Origin: Synechococcales cyanobacterium C42_A2020_086
GTDB lineage: Bacteria; Cyanobacteriota; Cyanobacteriia; Elainellales; Elainellaceae
DNA: 64,000 nucleotides
Assembly (NCBI GenBank): GCA_015272325.1
Contig: JACYLU010000014.1
Coordinates: forward strand, 62,001 to 126,000
Reading direction: 5' to 3'
The position numbers and the translations under genes were made by a program. The notes under the pieces are model-generated. The model ran no database searches and was not told the DNA's origin. It saw only the letters and a program-made list of their open reading frames with translations. Positions 9,964 to 18,519 of this stretch are shown here, piece after piece (position 1 is the first letter of the stretch; each line of letters opens with the position of its first letter).

Positions 9964-10467
9964 TTGAGTCAATCTGTAGATCTACCGAGAGTTGATGAAT
10001 TTCTGCAGGAGCTTGCCGCAATCCAGCAAACCGGATCGAAGCGGATCGCCTTGCTAGGGTCTCGCCATGTCCCCATCACCCATCAGCATCTGATTGAACT
10101 GCTCAGCTATGCTCTGGTGCTGTCAGGCAATCATCTTTTGACTTCTGGAGCAACCGGGACCAACTCTGCTGCCATTCGAGGTGCAATGAAGGCAGACCCC
10201 AATCTATTAACCGTGATTTTGCCGCAGAGCCTCGACCGCCAGCCTCGAGAGTCTCGTGAGCAGCTAGAGCAGGTCATTCACCTAGTGGAAAATCCGGAAA
10301 ACGATCAGCTGTCGCTAGCTGAGGCAAGCGCCATTTGCAACCAGGAGATTATTTCTCGCTGCCAGCAATTGATTTGCTTTGCCTTTCACGACAGCCAGAC
10401 GCTGCTGAAAACCTGTAGCGATGCAGAAGAGCAGCGCAAGGTCGTTACTCTGTTCTACTTTGACTAG
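9964..10467 (+). CDS. DprA-like (Rossmann-fold) protein, cyanobacterial short form
   Basis: A 167-residue protein with the pattern of a short DprA/LOG-like Rossmann fold: RIALLGSRHVP near residues 28-38, LLTSGATGTNSAAIRGAM near 58-75, and a C-terminal ICFAFHDS segment. Similar cyanobacterial proteins are annotated as DNA recombination-mediator protein A, although they lack the length of true DprA. A role in DNA uptake or recombination is inference. The frame opens with TTG at 9964 and I see no upstream ATG. The next gene begins 23 nt after the stop on the same strand. Confidence 0.7.
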   Translation: MSQSVDLPRVDEFLQELAAIQQTGSKRIALLGSRHVPITHQHLIELLSYALVLSGNHLLTSGATGTNSAAIRGAMKADPNLLTVILPQSLDRQPRESREQLEQVIHLVENPENDQLSLAEASAICNQEIISRCQQLICFAFHDSQTLLKTCSDAEEQRKVVTLFYFD

Positions 10468-10490
10468 TCTTTTCGACTAGATATGACTAG

Positions 10491-10913
10491 ATGAGTTTTC
10501 CTATGTCGTCTTCGGTTTCAGCGACACTTCTGTACTGCATTACCGCCGCCGCCGTCCTAGTGTATGTTCCCTTTTTCGTCGTGATCTATGGGCGAATACA
10601 GGTGGGCTATGACATTGCTGCCCCCCGAGCCCTGTTCGATAAACTGCCCGCCTATGCTCAACGAGCAACTTGGGCCCACCAGAATTCTTTTGAAGCGTTC
10701 ATGCTGTTTGCTGCCGCTGCATTAATGGCCTATGTCACTGGAGTCGAAGGTTCCTTAGCGACGACAGCCGCTTTTGCCCATGTGACTGCCCGCCTATTCT
10801 ACTCGCTGTTCTACATTTTAAATATTCCGATTCTGCGCTCGCTGATGTTTGGTGTTGGCTCAGCAGGGACGGCAACACTGTTTATCTTGAGTTTGTTGCA
10901 AGTTTCGTCCTAA
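10491..10913 (+). CDS. MAPEG family membrane protein
   Basis: A 140-residue integral membrane protein with four hydrophobic segments (about residues 10-30, 60-78, 85-105 and 115-138). It matches the MAPEG family (membrane-associated proteins in eicosanoid and glutathione metabolism). The segment GRIQVGYDIAAPRALFDKLP and the following RATWAHQNSFEAF helix are the recognisable family features. Bacterial members may act as glutathione-dependent transferases or peroxidases. No substrate can be given. It may be co-transcribed with the DprA-like gene 23 nt upstream. Confidence 0.8.
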   Translation: MSFPMSSSVSATLLYCITAAAVLVYVPFFVVIYGRIQVGYDIAAPRALFDKLPAYAQRATWAHQNSFEAFMLFAAAALMAYVTGVEGSLATTAAFAHVTARLFYSLFYILNIPILRSLMFGVGSAGTATLFILSLLQVSS

Positions 10914-11032
10914 CGAACCACTAACTACGGCTGCCCTGCCTTTCTCTGCTGTCCCTCTTGTGATTCTGCCAAGGCGTCTCTATTGCTCGAGTCTGCCATT
11001 CAGTTTGCCGTCTTACAGGAACAGAATTCATC

Positions 11033-11524
11033 ATGGCTTCTACGTACTCGTTTGATGTGGTTAGTGATTTCGACCGCCAGGAGCTAGTCAATGCTCTCGA
11101 TCAGGTAACGCGGGAAATTAATACCCGCTATGACTTGAAGGACACTAAAACGACGCTTGAATTGGGTGATGATCGGATTACGGTCAATACCGACAGTGAG
11201 TTCACCCTTGATGCCGTACACACGATTTTGCAGACGAAAGCGGCTAAACGCAATTTGTCCCTAAAAATTTTTGATTACGGCAAAATCGAATCTGCTAGTG
11301 GTGGTCGAGTGCGTCAGGAGATCAAGCTGCGCAAAGGCATTAGTGCCGAGATTGCTAAGCAAATCACTAAGCTGATTCGCGACGAGTATAAGAAAGTGCA
11401 AGCCTCGATTCAGGGAGACGCGGTGCGAGTCACGGCTAAATCCAAAGATGAGTTGCAGGCAGTGATTCAACGACTGAAACAAGAAGATTATCCGGTGGCG
11501 CTACAGTTCACCAACTACCGCTAG
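11033..11524 (+). CDS. YajQ family nucleotide-binding protein
   Basis: A 163-residue cytoplasmic protein of the YajQ (UPF0234) family, which consists of two ferredoxin-like domains. The hallmark opening [19 protein letters not shown] is present, as are [11 protein letters not shown] and the C-terminal [15 protein letters not shown]. Some members of this family (XC_3703 of Xanthomonas) bind cyclic di-GMP. Whether this one does is unknown, but the window also encodes a diguanylate cyclase at 60.9 kb. It is a single gene, with the start supported by full alignment from Met1. Confidence 0.92.
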   Translation: MASTYSFDVVSDFDRQELVNALDQVTREINTRYDLKDTKTTLELGDDRITVNTDSEFTLDAVHTILQTKAAKRNLSLKIFDYGKIESASGGRVRQEIKLRKGISAEIAKQITKLIRDEYKKVQASIQGDAVRVTAKSKDELQAVIQRLKQEDYPVALQFTNYR

Positions 11525-11840
11525 CAGGAATCTCCTCGATCGGATTTTGGCGTCTAGCTTGGGAAAGAGTCCATTCAGTGGCATGATATTGAATGAGAAA
11601 ACTCAATTCCAATCAGCCAACCCATCGTCACTTCGGGGTTTGCCGATCTAATTGCTGCTGTTGCTCTATCTTGAATTGAGCGGCTTGGCCTAGGTCATCC
11701 CCAGCTAAATTCAGAAGCAGACTGCCTTCTGAGTGAGTTTTTGATGGTGACTATCTGGGAAAGGAAGTTAAGGCATTGAGCCTCGCTGTGTTGTAGCCAT
11801 GTAAATCTTCCGATAACTGAGGACGCTTTCAAGGAGAACC
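11525..11840. other. 316-nt spacer upstream of psbV
   Basis: No gene was seen. It should hold the psbV promoter and leader. An AAGGAG ribosome-binding site stands just before the psbV ATG (11831-11836). Confidence 0.5.
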
Positions 11841-12332
11841 ATGTTTAAGAAATGCATCTGGGTTGTTGCCATTATGGTATGCCTCGCTTTTCAGATGTTT
11901 GCGGGAGGCGCAATGGCAGCTGAGCTAGACAAGGCAACCCGTACTGTACCTCTGAATGACAAAGGAGACACTGTGGTCCTCAGTCTGGAGCAGGTCTCTG
12001 AAGGGAAACGTCTATTTAACTATGCCTGTGGGCAGTGCCATGTGGGTGGTATCACCAAGACGGACCCCAACGTTGGGCTTGATCCCGAAACGCTAGCGCT
12101 AGCCACACCGCGTCGAGACAATCTGGAGGCGCTGGTAGACTATATGCACAATCCCACAACCTACGATGGTCTCGAGAATATTTCGGAACTGCACCCAAGC
12201 ACCCAAAGCACCGATATCTTTCCGAAGATGCGCAATCTGACTGAGGATGATCTCGTAGCGATTGCTGGTCACATCCTGCTCCAGCCCAAGGTCGTGGGTC
12301 CGAAGTGGGGCGGTGGCAAGATCTATTACTAA
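11841..12332 (+). CDS. psbV: photosystem II cytochrome c-550
   Basis: PsbV is the lumenal c-type cytochrome that stabilises the oxygen-evolving complex of photosystem II in cyanobacteria. The 163-residue precursor has a signal peptide of about 26 residues ending AMA, so mature PsbV should begin AELDKA. The haem attachment motif CGQCH covers Cys63, Cys66 and His67. The distal axial ligand is expected to be His118 in SELHPS. The C terminus (GGGKIYY) is typical. AAGGAG lies 4-9 nt before the ATG. It is followed by a strong hairpin and then by the psbV2 copy. Confidence 0.96.
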   Translation: MFKKCIWVVAIMVCLAFQMFAGGAMAAELDKATRTVPLNDKGDTVVLSLEQVSEGKRLFNYACGQCHVGGITKTDPNVGLDPETLALATPRRDNLEALVDYMHNPTTYDGLENISELHPSTQSTDIFPKMRNLTEDDLVAIAGHILLQPKVVGPKWGGGKIYY

Positions 12333-12387
12333 GCCAGTACTAAGCTAGGACGCATCGGTTCTGTCCACGTGTTATGAGAATTGGCTG

Positions 12388-12427
12388 GGAAGCACAGGGT
12401 CTTGAGTAACTTAGGATCTGTGCTTCC
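12388..12427 (+). terminator. hairpin between psbV and psbV2
   Basis: A perfect 10-bp inverted repeat (GGAAGCACAG at 12388-12397, CTGTGCTTCC at 12418-12427) with a 20-nt loop, 56 nt after the psbV stop. It lacks a clear T-run. It could end the psbV transcript, protect its 3' end, or set the level of read-through into psbV2. Confidence 0.55.
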
Positions 12428-12492
12428 TGATCACGAGCTACTGCCTCTTGATCCACTATCTTGAGTAGGGTTTACTGCTGCGGGTTGAACGA

Positions 12493-12987
12493 GTGGGTTT
12501 TACTTCACTGGCCAGGAAAGGAAGTTTGCTGATCGTCTGCGGATTGAGCTGGCTGCTGCTGAGTTTGCCGGCCCAAGCCAAAGCTGTTGATGCCTATGTG
12601 CAGCGATATCTAGGCGTTAGAGAAGCCGTACCGCTCGTAATGAATCGTCAGGGCGAAACAAAACTATTCTCTCCGGCCGCTCTATCCAATGGAAAACGTT
12701 TCTTTGAGGACAACTGCAAGAATTGCCATGTCGGCGGCACCACACTGCCCGATCCGACAGTTCCGCTATCGCTGGATGCTCTCAAAGGGGCTACTCCGCC
12801 CCGCGATACCGTTGAGGGGTTAGTGGCGTTCCTGCGACAACCGATGGTGTATGACGGCAGCGAGGAAACCTATGCCTGTCGGGCGGTGCCAGAACACTGG
12901 CTGGATTCAGAAGAAATCGAAAATTTAGCGGCGTTCATTTTGCGATCGGCTGAAAAAGCGCCCGGTTGGGGAAGTACTACCTTTTGA
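12493..12987 (+). CDS. psbV2: cytochrome c-550-like protein PsbV2
   Basis: A paralogue of PsbV, 164 residues, directly downstream as in Thermosynechococcus. It has a signal peptide ending AQA (about residues 1-29) and the haem site CKNCH (Cys75, Cys78, His79). The PsbV pattern is kept: SNGKRFF, HVGGTT, TPPRD and the YDG segment (120-122). Where PsbV has its distal His, this protein has Cys129 (YACRAV), so the haem is probably His/Cys-ligated. The start is GTG at 12493 with no strong ribosome-binding site. Its function in the lumen is not settled in any species I know of. Confidence 0.88.
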   Translation: MGFTSLARKGSLLIVCGLSWLLLSLPAQAKAVDAYVQRYLGVREAVPLVMNRQGETKLFSPAALSNGKRFFEDNCKNCHVGGTTLPDPTVPLSLDALKGATPPRDTVEGLVAFLRQPMVYDGSEETYACRAVPEHWLDSEEIENLAAFILRSAEKAPGWGSTTF

Positions 12988-13061
12988 GTGGGCCGGAAAC
13001 GATTCCATTCGAGATAAAATTTTCATTGAGAATGAATTCAACTTAATCTCCGAGGTTTTTC

Positions 13062-13442
13062 ATGAAGCGAATTTCTTCCGTCGCGCGGAGTTTAGGTCTC
13101 GCCCTGTGTGCGGTGGCATTGGTGATTGGCAGCTTTTTCATGGCAGTGTCTCCTGCTGCTGCTGACACTGTTACCGTGAAAATGGGCGCTGACAACGGAA
13201 TGCTGGCGTTCGAACCATCTACGGTGACAATCAAAGCCGGCGATACCGTCAAGTGGGTGAACAACAAACTTCCTCCCCACAACATTGTGTTTGAAGGCGA
13301 TGCTGCCAATAAGTCTCATGACCAGCTAATGTTTGCACCGGGTGAGGCTTATGAGGTCACCTTCGACACGCCGGGCACCTACAGCTACTATTGCTCTCCG
13401 CACCGGGGCGCAGGCATGGCTGGCAAGGTGGTGGTTCAGTAG
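13062..13442 (+). CDS. petE: plastocyanin
   Basis: A small blue copper protein that carries electrons in the thylakoid lumen from cytochrome b6f to photosystem I. The 126-residue precursor has a signal peptide of about 34 residues ending in AAA, and a mature cupredoxin domain. All four copper ligands are visible: His73 (PPHNIVF), Cys111, His114 and Met119 in [10 protein letters not shown]. The ATG at 13062 begins a proper twin-charged, hydrophobic leader. Location next to psbV and psbV2 makes a lumenal electron-carrier cluster. In many cyanobacteria petE responds to copper. I see no recognisable regulator site. Confidence 0.95.
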   Translation: MKRISSVARSLGLALCAVALVIGSFFMAVSPAAADTVTVKMGADNGMLAFEPSTVTIKAGDTVKWVNNKLPPHNIVFEGDAANKSHDQLMFAPGEAYEVTFDTPGTYSYYCSPHRGAGMAGKVVVQ

Positions 13443-13472
13443 TCGAATTAAGCGCTGCTTAGTTTCAAATCG

Positions 13473-13542
13473 AATAGGGCAAGGCTGAGATTGAGTGGGT
13501 AAGGGATCTACCTTACCGAAAGCAATTTGGCTTTGCCCTATT
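13473..13542. terminator. long two-stem hairpin downstream of petE
   Basis: The outer arms AATAGGGCAA (13473-13482) and TTGCCCTATT (13533-13542) pair over 10 bp. The inner arms GGTAAGG (13498-13504) and CCTTACC (13511-13517) pair over 7 bp around a 6-nt loop, with partial pairing between the two stems. It starts 30 nt after the petE stop, so termination or 3'-end protection is likely. A small mobile inverted-repeat element is the alternative. Confidence 0.55.
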
Positions 13543-13877
13543 GTGCTTTCTCGGGCTTTTGCCAACGGTTGGCTAGAACGTAACGAGTATGGGGCGTCCT
13601 ACCGTGGCAGATTTAGCCAGCAGATCTAGCAGCTTTGTTGTCCCGGATGGGGTGGGTGCAGACGATGGGTATGCCCGTGATGCCCGTGATGTCCGCGCAG
13701 TGGGCAGAAACTGGTGTAGATAGGAAGCCACCGTTCATAGAATCAATTTATAGAAGCAACGTGCATAGAATCAACGTGCTAACCGCAAAATACTCAATTT
13801 GCGCAAAGACCGGGATGATTTCCTTTTGATAGATAACGAGGTAGGCATGAATAGTAGGCACAGCGCAATGAATAAAA

Positions 13878-13920
13878 GTGAATAGAAAGAGTGAATAGAA
13901 AGAGTGAATAGAAAGGGTGA
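13878..13920. repeat. 13-nt tandem repeat, 3.3 copies
   Basis: GTGAATAGAAAGA repeated at 13878, 13891 and 13904 (the last copy ends in G), followed by a partial copy. It lies 22 nt past the end of the amidohydrolase gene. Confidence 0.9.
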
Positions 13921-13941
13921 AGGCTCATGGAGCGTCAGGCT

Positions 13942-15357
13942 CTAGCTCCTCAGCATGACTTGCCGATAGTGAGCCTCGACTAGATGATGGTGGGTTTGGG
14001 CTGCCTCAGAATTCGCAGGATGCTGACGCAACGCCCGATGCAAGGTGTGAGTATCCACTGTTAGTACCCGTCCTTGGTCCACAATTTGCCGCCCCCGGAT
14101 CCAAACCGCTTCGACTACCTCAGTGGGTCGTCCTAGCACCAAAAGTTGGAGCGGGTTGGTGCGCGGCAGCAGCGACGGATGGTTGAGGTTGTAGAGCACT
14201 AGATCCGCTTCCATGCCGGCAGTAATCGCGCCGGTGCGATCGCTTAAATTCACGCCCTTGGCTCCGCCGATGGTGGCCATGACGATCGCCTGTTCAGGGG
14301 TGAGCCAGTGCTCATAGTCGCTGTCGGTCACCGTATGCAAAATCGTGCCCAGCTTGATCGCTTCCAACAGATTTTGGGCATCGTTGCTAGCTGCCCCGTC
14401 GCAGCCAAAGGACACGTTCAGACCCGCTTGCACACACTGGAGAATCGGAGCTAAACCACTGCCCAAACGCAAGTTGCTGACTGGATTATGCACCAGAGTT
14501 GTGCTGCAAGTCGCCAGCAGATCAATATCCTGATTATTGATCCAGACGCCGTGGGCCAGAGACGTACGCGAACCCAGACAGCCCAAATTGTGGAGGTGCT
14601 GCACGGCACTGATACCATAGCGCTCCTGAGCTAGACGCTGCTGAGCGCGGGTTTCCAGGAGATGCATGTGATAGCAAAGCTGGTACTGCTGGCTCAGGTC
14701 GGCGCAGCCCTGCAATAGCTGATCGGAACAGCGGTGGAAGCCGGTGGGTCCTAACCCGATATAAATGCTCTGGTCCGGGTCGTGGAATTCGGCAATGATG
14801 GTTTCCATCAATGCCAGTAGTTGAGCTGCAGATCTGGGCGATGCTGCTTGGGATAACAGACACCCCGCCGGAAAGCCAGAGGCAAAGGGCAAATCCTGAA
14901 TCAGCGGCGCAATCACTGCTCGAATCCCCACCGCTTTGTAACCCCGGACGAGCGCATCTATGGTTTCCAGCTCTTGACCCGGAATCAGATAGGCGTGATC
15001 CAGCAAGCAGGTGCCGCCGGACAGCAGTGTATCCACCGCCGTACTCACCGCTCCCCAATAGAACTGCTCCAATTGGCGCGGAGTGGACTCAAAAACGTTA
15101 GCCAGCCAGAGTTCTAGGGGCAATTGGGGAATCAAGCCTCGCTGCCAGACCTGAGAAGAGTGAGTATGCCCGTTGACGAACCCCGGCAGCAGCAGTTTGT
15201 CTTGTCCCGATATGGCCTGGATTGTCTGGCAATCGGGGCTTGCAGACAGGGTGCCAGCCGGAGCAACGGTGTGGATATACTGCCCGTCTAGAAGCACATC
15301 GAGCGACTGAAGGTGACCGTTCTGAAGGGCAAGAACAGATTGGATCAGCGTTTGCAT
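13942..15357 (-). CDS. TRZ/ATZ-type amidohydrolase (aminohydrolase/deaminase)
   Basis: A 471-residue metal-dependent hydrolase of the amidohydrolase superfamily, in the branch of 8-oxoguanine deaminase, MTA/SAH deaminase and atrazine-type aminohydrolases. Metal ligands are visible: His64 and His66 in VNGHTHS, a His in YHMHLLET, a His in LAHGVWI and the Asp in FGCDGAASND. Such enzymes remove amino groups from heterocycles. It is the last gene of a six-gene minus-strand operon with two Rieske oxygenases and an ABC importer, so its substrate is probably what the importer carries or what the oxygenases make. Its exact substrate is unknown. Confidence 0.85.
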   Translation of the reverse strand: MQTLIQSVLALQNGHLQSLDVLLDGQYIHTVAPAGTLSASPDCQTIQAISGQDKLLLPGFVNGHTHSSQVWQRGLIPQLPLELWLANVFESTPRQLEQFYWGAVSTAVDTLLSGGTCLLDHAYLIPGQELETIDALVRGYKAVGIRAVIAPLIQDLPFASGFPAGCLLSQAASPRSAAQLLALMETIIAEFHDPDQSIYIGLGPTGFHRCSDQLLQGCADLSQQYQLCYHMHLLETRAQQRLAQERYGISAVQHLHNLGCLGSRTSLAHGVWINNQDIDLLATCSTTLVHNPVSNLRLGSGLAPILQCVQAGLNVSFGCDGAASNDAQNLLEAIKLGTILHTVTDSDYEHWLTPEQAIVMATIGGAKGVNLSDRTGAITAGMEADLVLYNLNHPSLLPRTNPLQLLVLGRPTEVVEAVWIRGRQIVDQGRVLTVDTHTLHRALRQHPANSEAAQTHHHLVEAHYRQVMLRS

Positions 15358-15418
15358 GGGCGAACTCGGGAGTGGGTAATCGAGTGAATGAACAGAGAAC
15401 AGGATGGTTGACTGTCAC

Positions 15419-16450
15419 TCAGACTCGGTTTAGAGAGCGCCCATTCTCCTGAACTTGAGCATGGGATTTAATCAAAGCTGCCAACTGGCGACGCATCAGG
15501 ATACCGGGCTGGTCTGAAGACATGTGCTGCTCAACGCTGAGATCCAGTGGCGTGTCATAGTCGGTAGACTCCAGCACGATTTTGTCTTCCTCCACGACTT
15601 GACGATCGAAGGCAACAATCGACTCGGCGCTGGCCTCGGCTTCGCTGTCATTGCGAATGCAAAACTGCACAATTTGCGAGGCAGAATCACTGATCGGTGT
15701 TGCCGCTGTAAAAATCATGTGCAGCAAGCCGTTAGGGTAGGTGATCTTGAGCGTGCGGATGAAGGGAGGATACCAGGTCGATTCAATGTGGCGTACCGTC
15801 AGGCTGTCCGGAATGTTGAGGTTCTGCTGCTGAGCCGGCGGATTCACCACGGGAATCGTTGAATAGACCTTAAGACCCAATTCTTGGGGGACTAGTTCAG
15901 AGCGGGCGGGTTTGGGCTGTTCCTCCATGCCAAACGAGGCAGCGTGAACAAAGCTCAGGTGAGCATTGTCGAAGGAATTCTCCATCAGCCGCAGTCCGCT
16001 ACAGTTCCACACTTCATAGAACTGAGGAATCAGCCGATGCCCTTCTATGGTTGCTTCTGGAATTTCGGGCAGCGGCAGCAGCGGCTCATCTTCCAGGCAA
16101 ACCCAAACATAGCCATACCGCTCTTGACAGTGGTAGGACGGGACACGGTAGGTTTTGGGAATGGCGGTACCAGGGTCGAGCTGAGGCACACGGGTACAGG
16201 TTCCTGCGCCATCAAACTCCCAGCCGTGGTAAGGGCAGCGCACACAGCCGTTTTGAACAATGCCTAGGGAGAGCTTGGCAGAGCGGTGGCAGCAGCGATC
16301 GGCAAGGGCAACGGGTTCACCGTCAGCATTCAGCCACAGCACCAGCGGTTGCCCCAGCAGGGTGAAGGACTGCGGTCCATTCAGCAAGTGCTCGATCGGA
16401 ATCACAGGGTACCAGAAGCGGCGCAGTACGGGCTCTTGAGTTGCTAGCAT
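15419..16450 (-). CDS. Rieske-type aromatic ring-hydroxylating oxygenase, copy A
   Basis: About 343 residues. The N-terminal Rieske [2Fe-2S] domain has the C-X-H-X16-C-X2-H pattern (CCHRS ... CPYHGW). A catalytic mononuclear-iron domain follows, with the facial-triad segment ENSFDNAHLSFVH. Such oxygenase alpha subunits hydroxylate or demethylate small organic molecules using a separate reductase, which is not encoded nearby. The first roughly 95 codons are identical in DNA to copy B upstream, while the rest has diverged widely. The start is the ATG at 16450, since the preceding in-frame codon is TTG. It lies 61 nt before the amidohydrolase and 100 nt after copy B. Confidence 0.88.
   Translation of the reverse strand: MLATQEPVLRRFWYPVIPIEHLLNGPQSFTLLGQPLVLWLNADGEPVALADRCCHRSAKLSLGIVQNGCVRCPYHGWEFDGAGTCTRVPQLDPGTAIPKTYRVPSYHCQERYGYVWVCLEDEPLLPLPEIPEATIEGHRLIPQFYEVWNCSGLRLMENSFDNAHLSFVHAASFGMEEQPKPARSELVPQELGLKVYSTIPVVNPPAQQQNLNIPDSLTVRHIESTWYPPFIRTLKITYPNGLLHMIFTAATPISDSASQIVQFCIRNDSEAEASAESIVAFDRQVVEEDKIVLESTDYDTPLDLSVEQHMSSDQPGILMRRQLAALIKSHAQVQENGRSLNRV
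16161..16434 (-). repeat. 274-bp direct repeat encoding the Rieske domain, copy A
   Basis: Every base I compared in 16161-16434 equals 17335-17608 (offset 1174). It covers codons for the Rieske domain and ends abruptly at both sides in diverged sequence. Confidence 0.93.
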
Positions 16451-16553
16451 CAATGTTCTCCACTATCTCCAATAAGTTTCGGGAAGATGATTCAGGGGTT
16501 GTTGAAGGTGTTGCAAGGGATCGCAGTTGAGGTCGCAGAGCGGATGCCGATGC

Positions 16554-17624
16554 TCAGGAAAGAGTGGGCTGTTCTAGCCGGACAACAGGCCGCTTTTGGG
16601 ACCGATCCGATCGCCGCTGTTCTGTTTCGCCATGGTCGCGCAGCAGTTTAGACAGTCGATGCCGCATGATGATGCCAGGGCGATCAGATGCCATGTGCTG
16701 CTCTTCGGCAAGACTGAGGGGTGCATCGTAGTCGGTGCCTTCTATGATGATCCGGTCTTCTAAAGTCACCTGGCGATCGAAGGCAATGATGTCGGCAGCA
16801 GGTGCGTCAGCTTCGGTGTCGTTGCGCAGGCAGAACTGAATCACCTGCGAGTGCTGGTCGTCGATGGGCGTATAGGCAGTGAAAATCAGATGCTCTAGCC
16901 CGTTGGGATACTGGATTCTCAGGGTGCGGGCAAAGGGCATGTACCAGATGCGCTCGTTGGTGCGGATGGTTTTTTCGGTAGCAATGCCCAAGTTTTTCTT
17001 CTGCAAATCGGGGTTGAGTACTTCCAGCCAGTGCCTCATCACAAAGCCAAAATCGGTTTCGGTCACTTCATCAATCGGCGGCGGTGCCGGATTCGACTGA
17101 TCGCCCCAAGAGCTAGCATGAACAAAATGTCCGTGGGCGCTATCAAAGGAGTTCTCGATTGCCCGCAAACCGCCAACCTGCCACGGCTCATAAAACTCGG
17201 GAATGAACCGAAACCTCGGATCGGCAAACTGAGGAATCTCGGGAATCGGCTGCAATGGATTCTCATCCAAGCAGACCCAGACATAGCCATAGCGCTGGGT
17301 ACAGAGAAAAGCCGGCACGCGGTAGGTTTTGGGGATGGCGGTACCAGGGTCGAGCTGAGGCACACGGGTACAGGTTCCTGCGCCATCAAACTCCCAGCCG
17401 TGGTAAGGGCAGCGCACACAGCCGTTTTGAACAATGCCTAGGGAGAGCTTGGCAGAGCGGTGGCAGCAGCGATCGGCAAGGGCAACGGGTTCACCGTCAG
17501 CATTCAGCCACAGCACCAGCGGTTGCCCCAGCAGGGTGAAGGACTGCGGTCCATTCAGCAAGTGCTCGATCGGAATCACAGGGTACCAGAAGCGGCGCAG
17601 TACGGGCTGTTTCGTTGGCAGCAT
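16554..17624 (-). CDS. Rieske-type aromatic ring-hydroxylating oxygenase, copy B
   Basis: A 356-residue paralogue of copy A. Rieske ligands are Cys53, His55, Cys72 and His75. The catalytic domain has ENSFDSAHGHFVH with the expected Asp/His iron ligands. Outside the shared 274-bp module the two proteins resemble each other only moderately, so they probably act on different or successive substrates. The C-terminal tail is basic and differs from copy A. AGGAGA stands about nine bases before the ATG. It follows the permease gene by 36 nt. No ferredoxin or reductase gene is linked, so electrons presumably come from general ferredoxin. Confidence 0.88.
   Translation of the reverse strand: MLPTKQPVLRRFWYPVIPIEHLLNGPQSFTLLGQPLVLWLNADGEPVALADRCCHRSAKLSLGIVQNGCVRCPYHGWEFDGAGTCTRVPQLDPGTAIPKTYRVPAFLCTQRYGYVWVCLDENPLQPIPEIPQFADPRFRFIPEFYEPWQVGGLRAIENSFDSAHGHFVHASSWGDQSNPAPPPIDEVTETDFGFVMRHWLEVLNPDLQKKNLGIATEKTIRTNERIWYMPFARTLRIQYPNGLEHLIFTAYTPIDDQHSQVIQFCLRNDTEADAPAADIIAFDRQVTLEDRIIIEGTDYDAPLSLAEEQHMASDRPGIIMRHRLSKLLRDHGETEQRRSDRSQKRPVVRLEQPTLS
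17335..17608 (-). repeat. 274-bp direct repeat encoding the Rieske domain, copy B
   Basis: The partner of 16161-16434, identical over its whole length as read by eye. Identity at silent positions indicates recent gene conversion or a recent partial duplication. Confidence 0.93.
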
Positions 17625-17660
17625 GGAACATTCTCCTGAAGTAAAGTAGGGATAGGGGCG

Positions 17661-18497
17661 TTAATTTTCGTGGCGGACAGCGCTGGCATGCCAGTTTTTG
17701 AGTAGCGCATGAGAGAGGGCAGAGAGGGCAGCGAAAATGCCGATCCCGGAGATGGTGATTAACACCAACGCGGCAAACATGCGGGGAATTTGCAGGTTAT
17801 AGCCCGCCATCAAAATTTGGTACGCCAACCCCGACTGTGTGCCGCCGGTGCCCGCCACAAATTCCGCGACCACAGCTCCAATCAAGGCCAGACCGCCGCT
17901 AATCCGCAGTCCTGCCAGGAAGTAGGGTAGCCCTGCCGGCAGCCGTAGGTATCTTAAGGTTTGCCAGCGATTGGCTCGGTTCAGCTTAAACAGATTCACT
18001 AGCGAGGGATCGGTGCTGTTGAGTCCCAATACGGTATTGGAGACGATCGGAAAAAAGGCAACAATCCAGGCGCAAACCACCAGCGCAGCAAAGGTGTTGT
18101 TCTTCAGCCAGATAATAATCAGCGGCGCAACCGCGACAATCGGCGTTGTTTGCAGCAGCACCGCATAGGGAAAGAAACTGCGCTCGATCCACTTGCTTTG
18201 GGAAAACAGAATCGCAACCAATAGCCCTGAGACCGTGGCGCATCCGAGAGCCGTGAAGGCAATCTTCAGCGTGATCAGCCAGGAGGAAAAAAGCTGCGGC
18301 CAATCCTTCACCAGGGTTTGCAGAATCAGCATCGGACCGGGCAGCAAATAGGGAGGCGTGTGGGTCAGTCGAACGCCCAGTTCCCAGGCTATTAGGATCA
18401 GCAGTCCAACGATGACCGGAGCCAGCACATCCGGGGAAAACAGCGACTGCACCCATTGGGGCTGTGTTTTAGGGGGTTTAAGCGCGGGAGAGATCAT
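17661..18497 (-). CDS. ABC transporter permease (SsuC/ThiX/TauC type)
   Basis: A 278-residue inner-membrane permease with about six transmembrane segments and the cytoplasmic EAA-like loop (KLNRANRWQTLRYLRLPAGLPYFLAGLR) that contacts the ATPase. The type belongs to the nitrate/sulfonate/taurine/pyrimidine-precursor group of importers. It lies between the ATPase gene (22 nt upstream) and Rieske copy B (36 nt downstream). AGGTGA stands just before its ATG. With the binding protein and ATPase it makes a complete importer of a small organic compound. Confidence 0.9.
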   Translation of the reverse strand: MISPALKPPKTQPQWVQSLFSPDVLAPVIVGLLILIAWELGVRLTHTPPYLLPGPMLILQTLVKDWPQLFSSWLITLKIAFTALGCATVSGLLVAILFSQSKWIERSFFPYAVLLQTTPIVAVAPLIIIWLKNNTFAALVVCAWIVAFFPIVSNTVLGLNSTDPSLVNLFKLNRANRWQTLRYLRLPAGLPYFLAGLRISGGLALIGAVVAEFVAGTGGTQSGLAYQILMAGYNLQIPRMFAALVLITISGIGIFAALSALSHALLKNWHASAVRHEN

Positions 18498-18519
18498 AAT
18501 TCACCTTCCTCAAGGCGTG

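Larger units (their letters stand above)
13443..13941. other. 499-nt spacer after petE with hairpin and short tandem repeats
   Basis: No convincing gene. A 64-codon open frame at 13635-13829 has no ribosome-binding site or family resemblance. The spacer holds a long hairpin (13473-13542), a 9-nt tandem repeat (ATGCCCGTG, from 13671) and a 13-nt tandem repeat (13878-13920). Confidence 0.5.
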
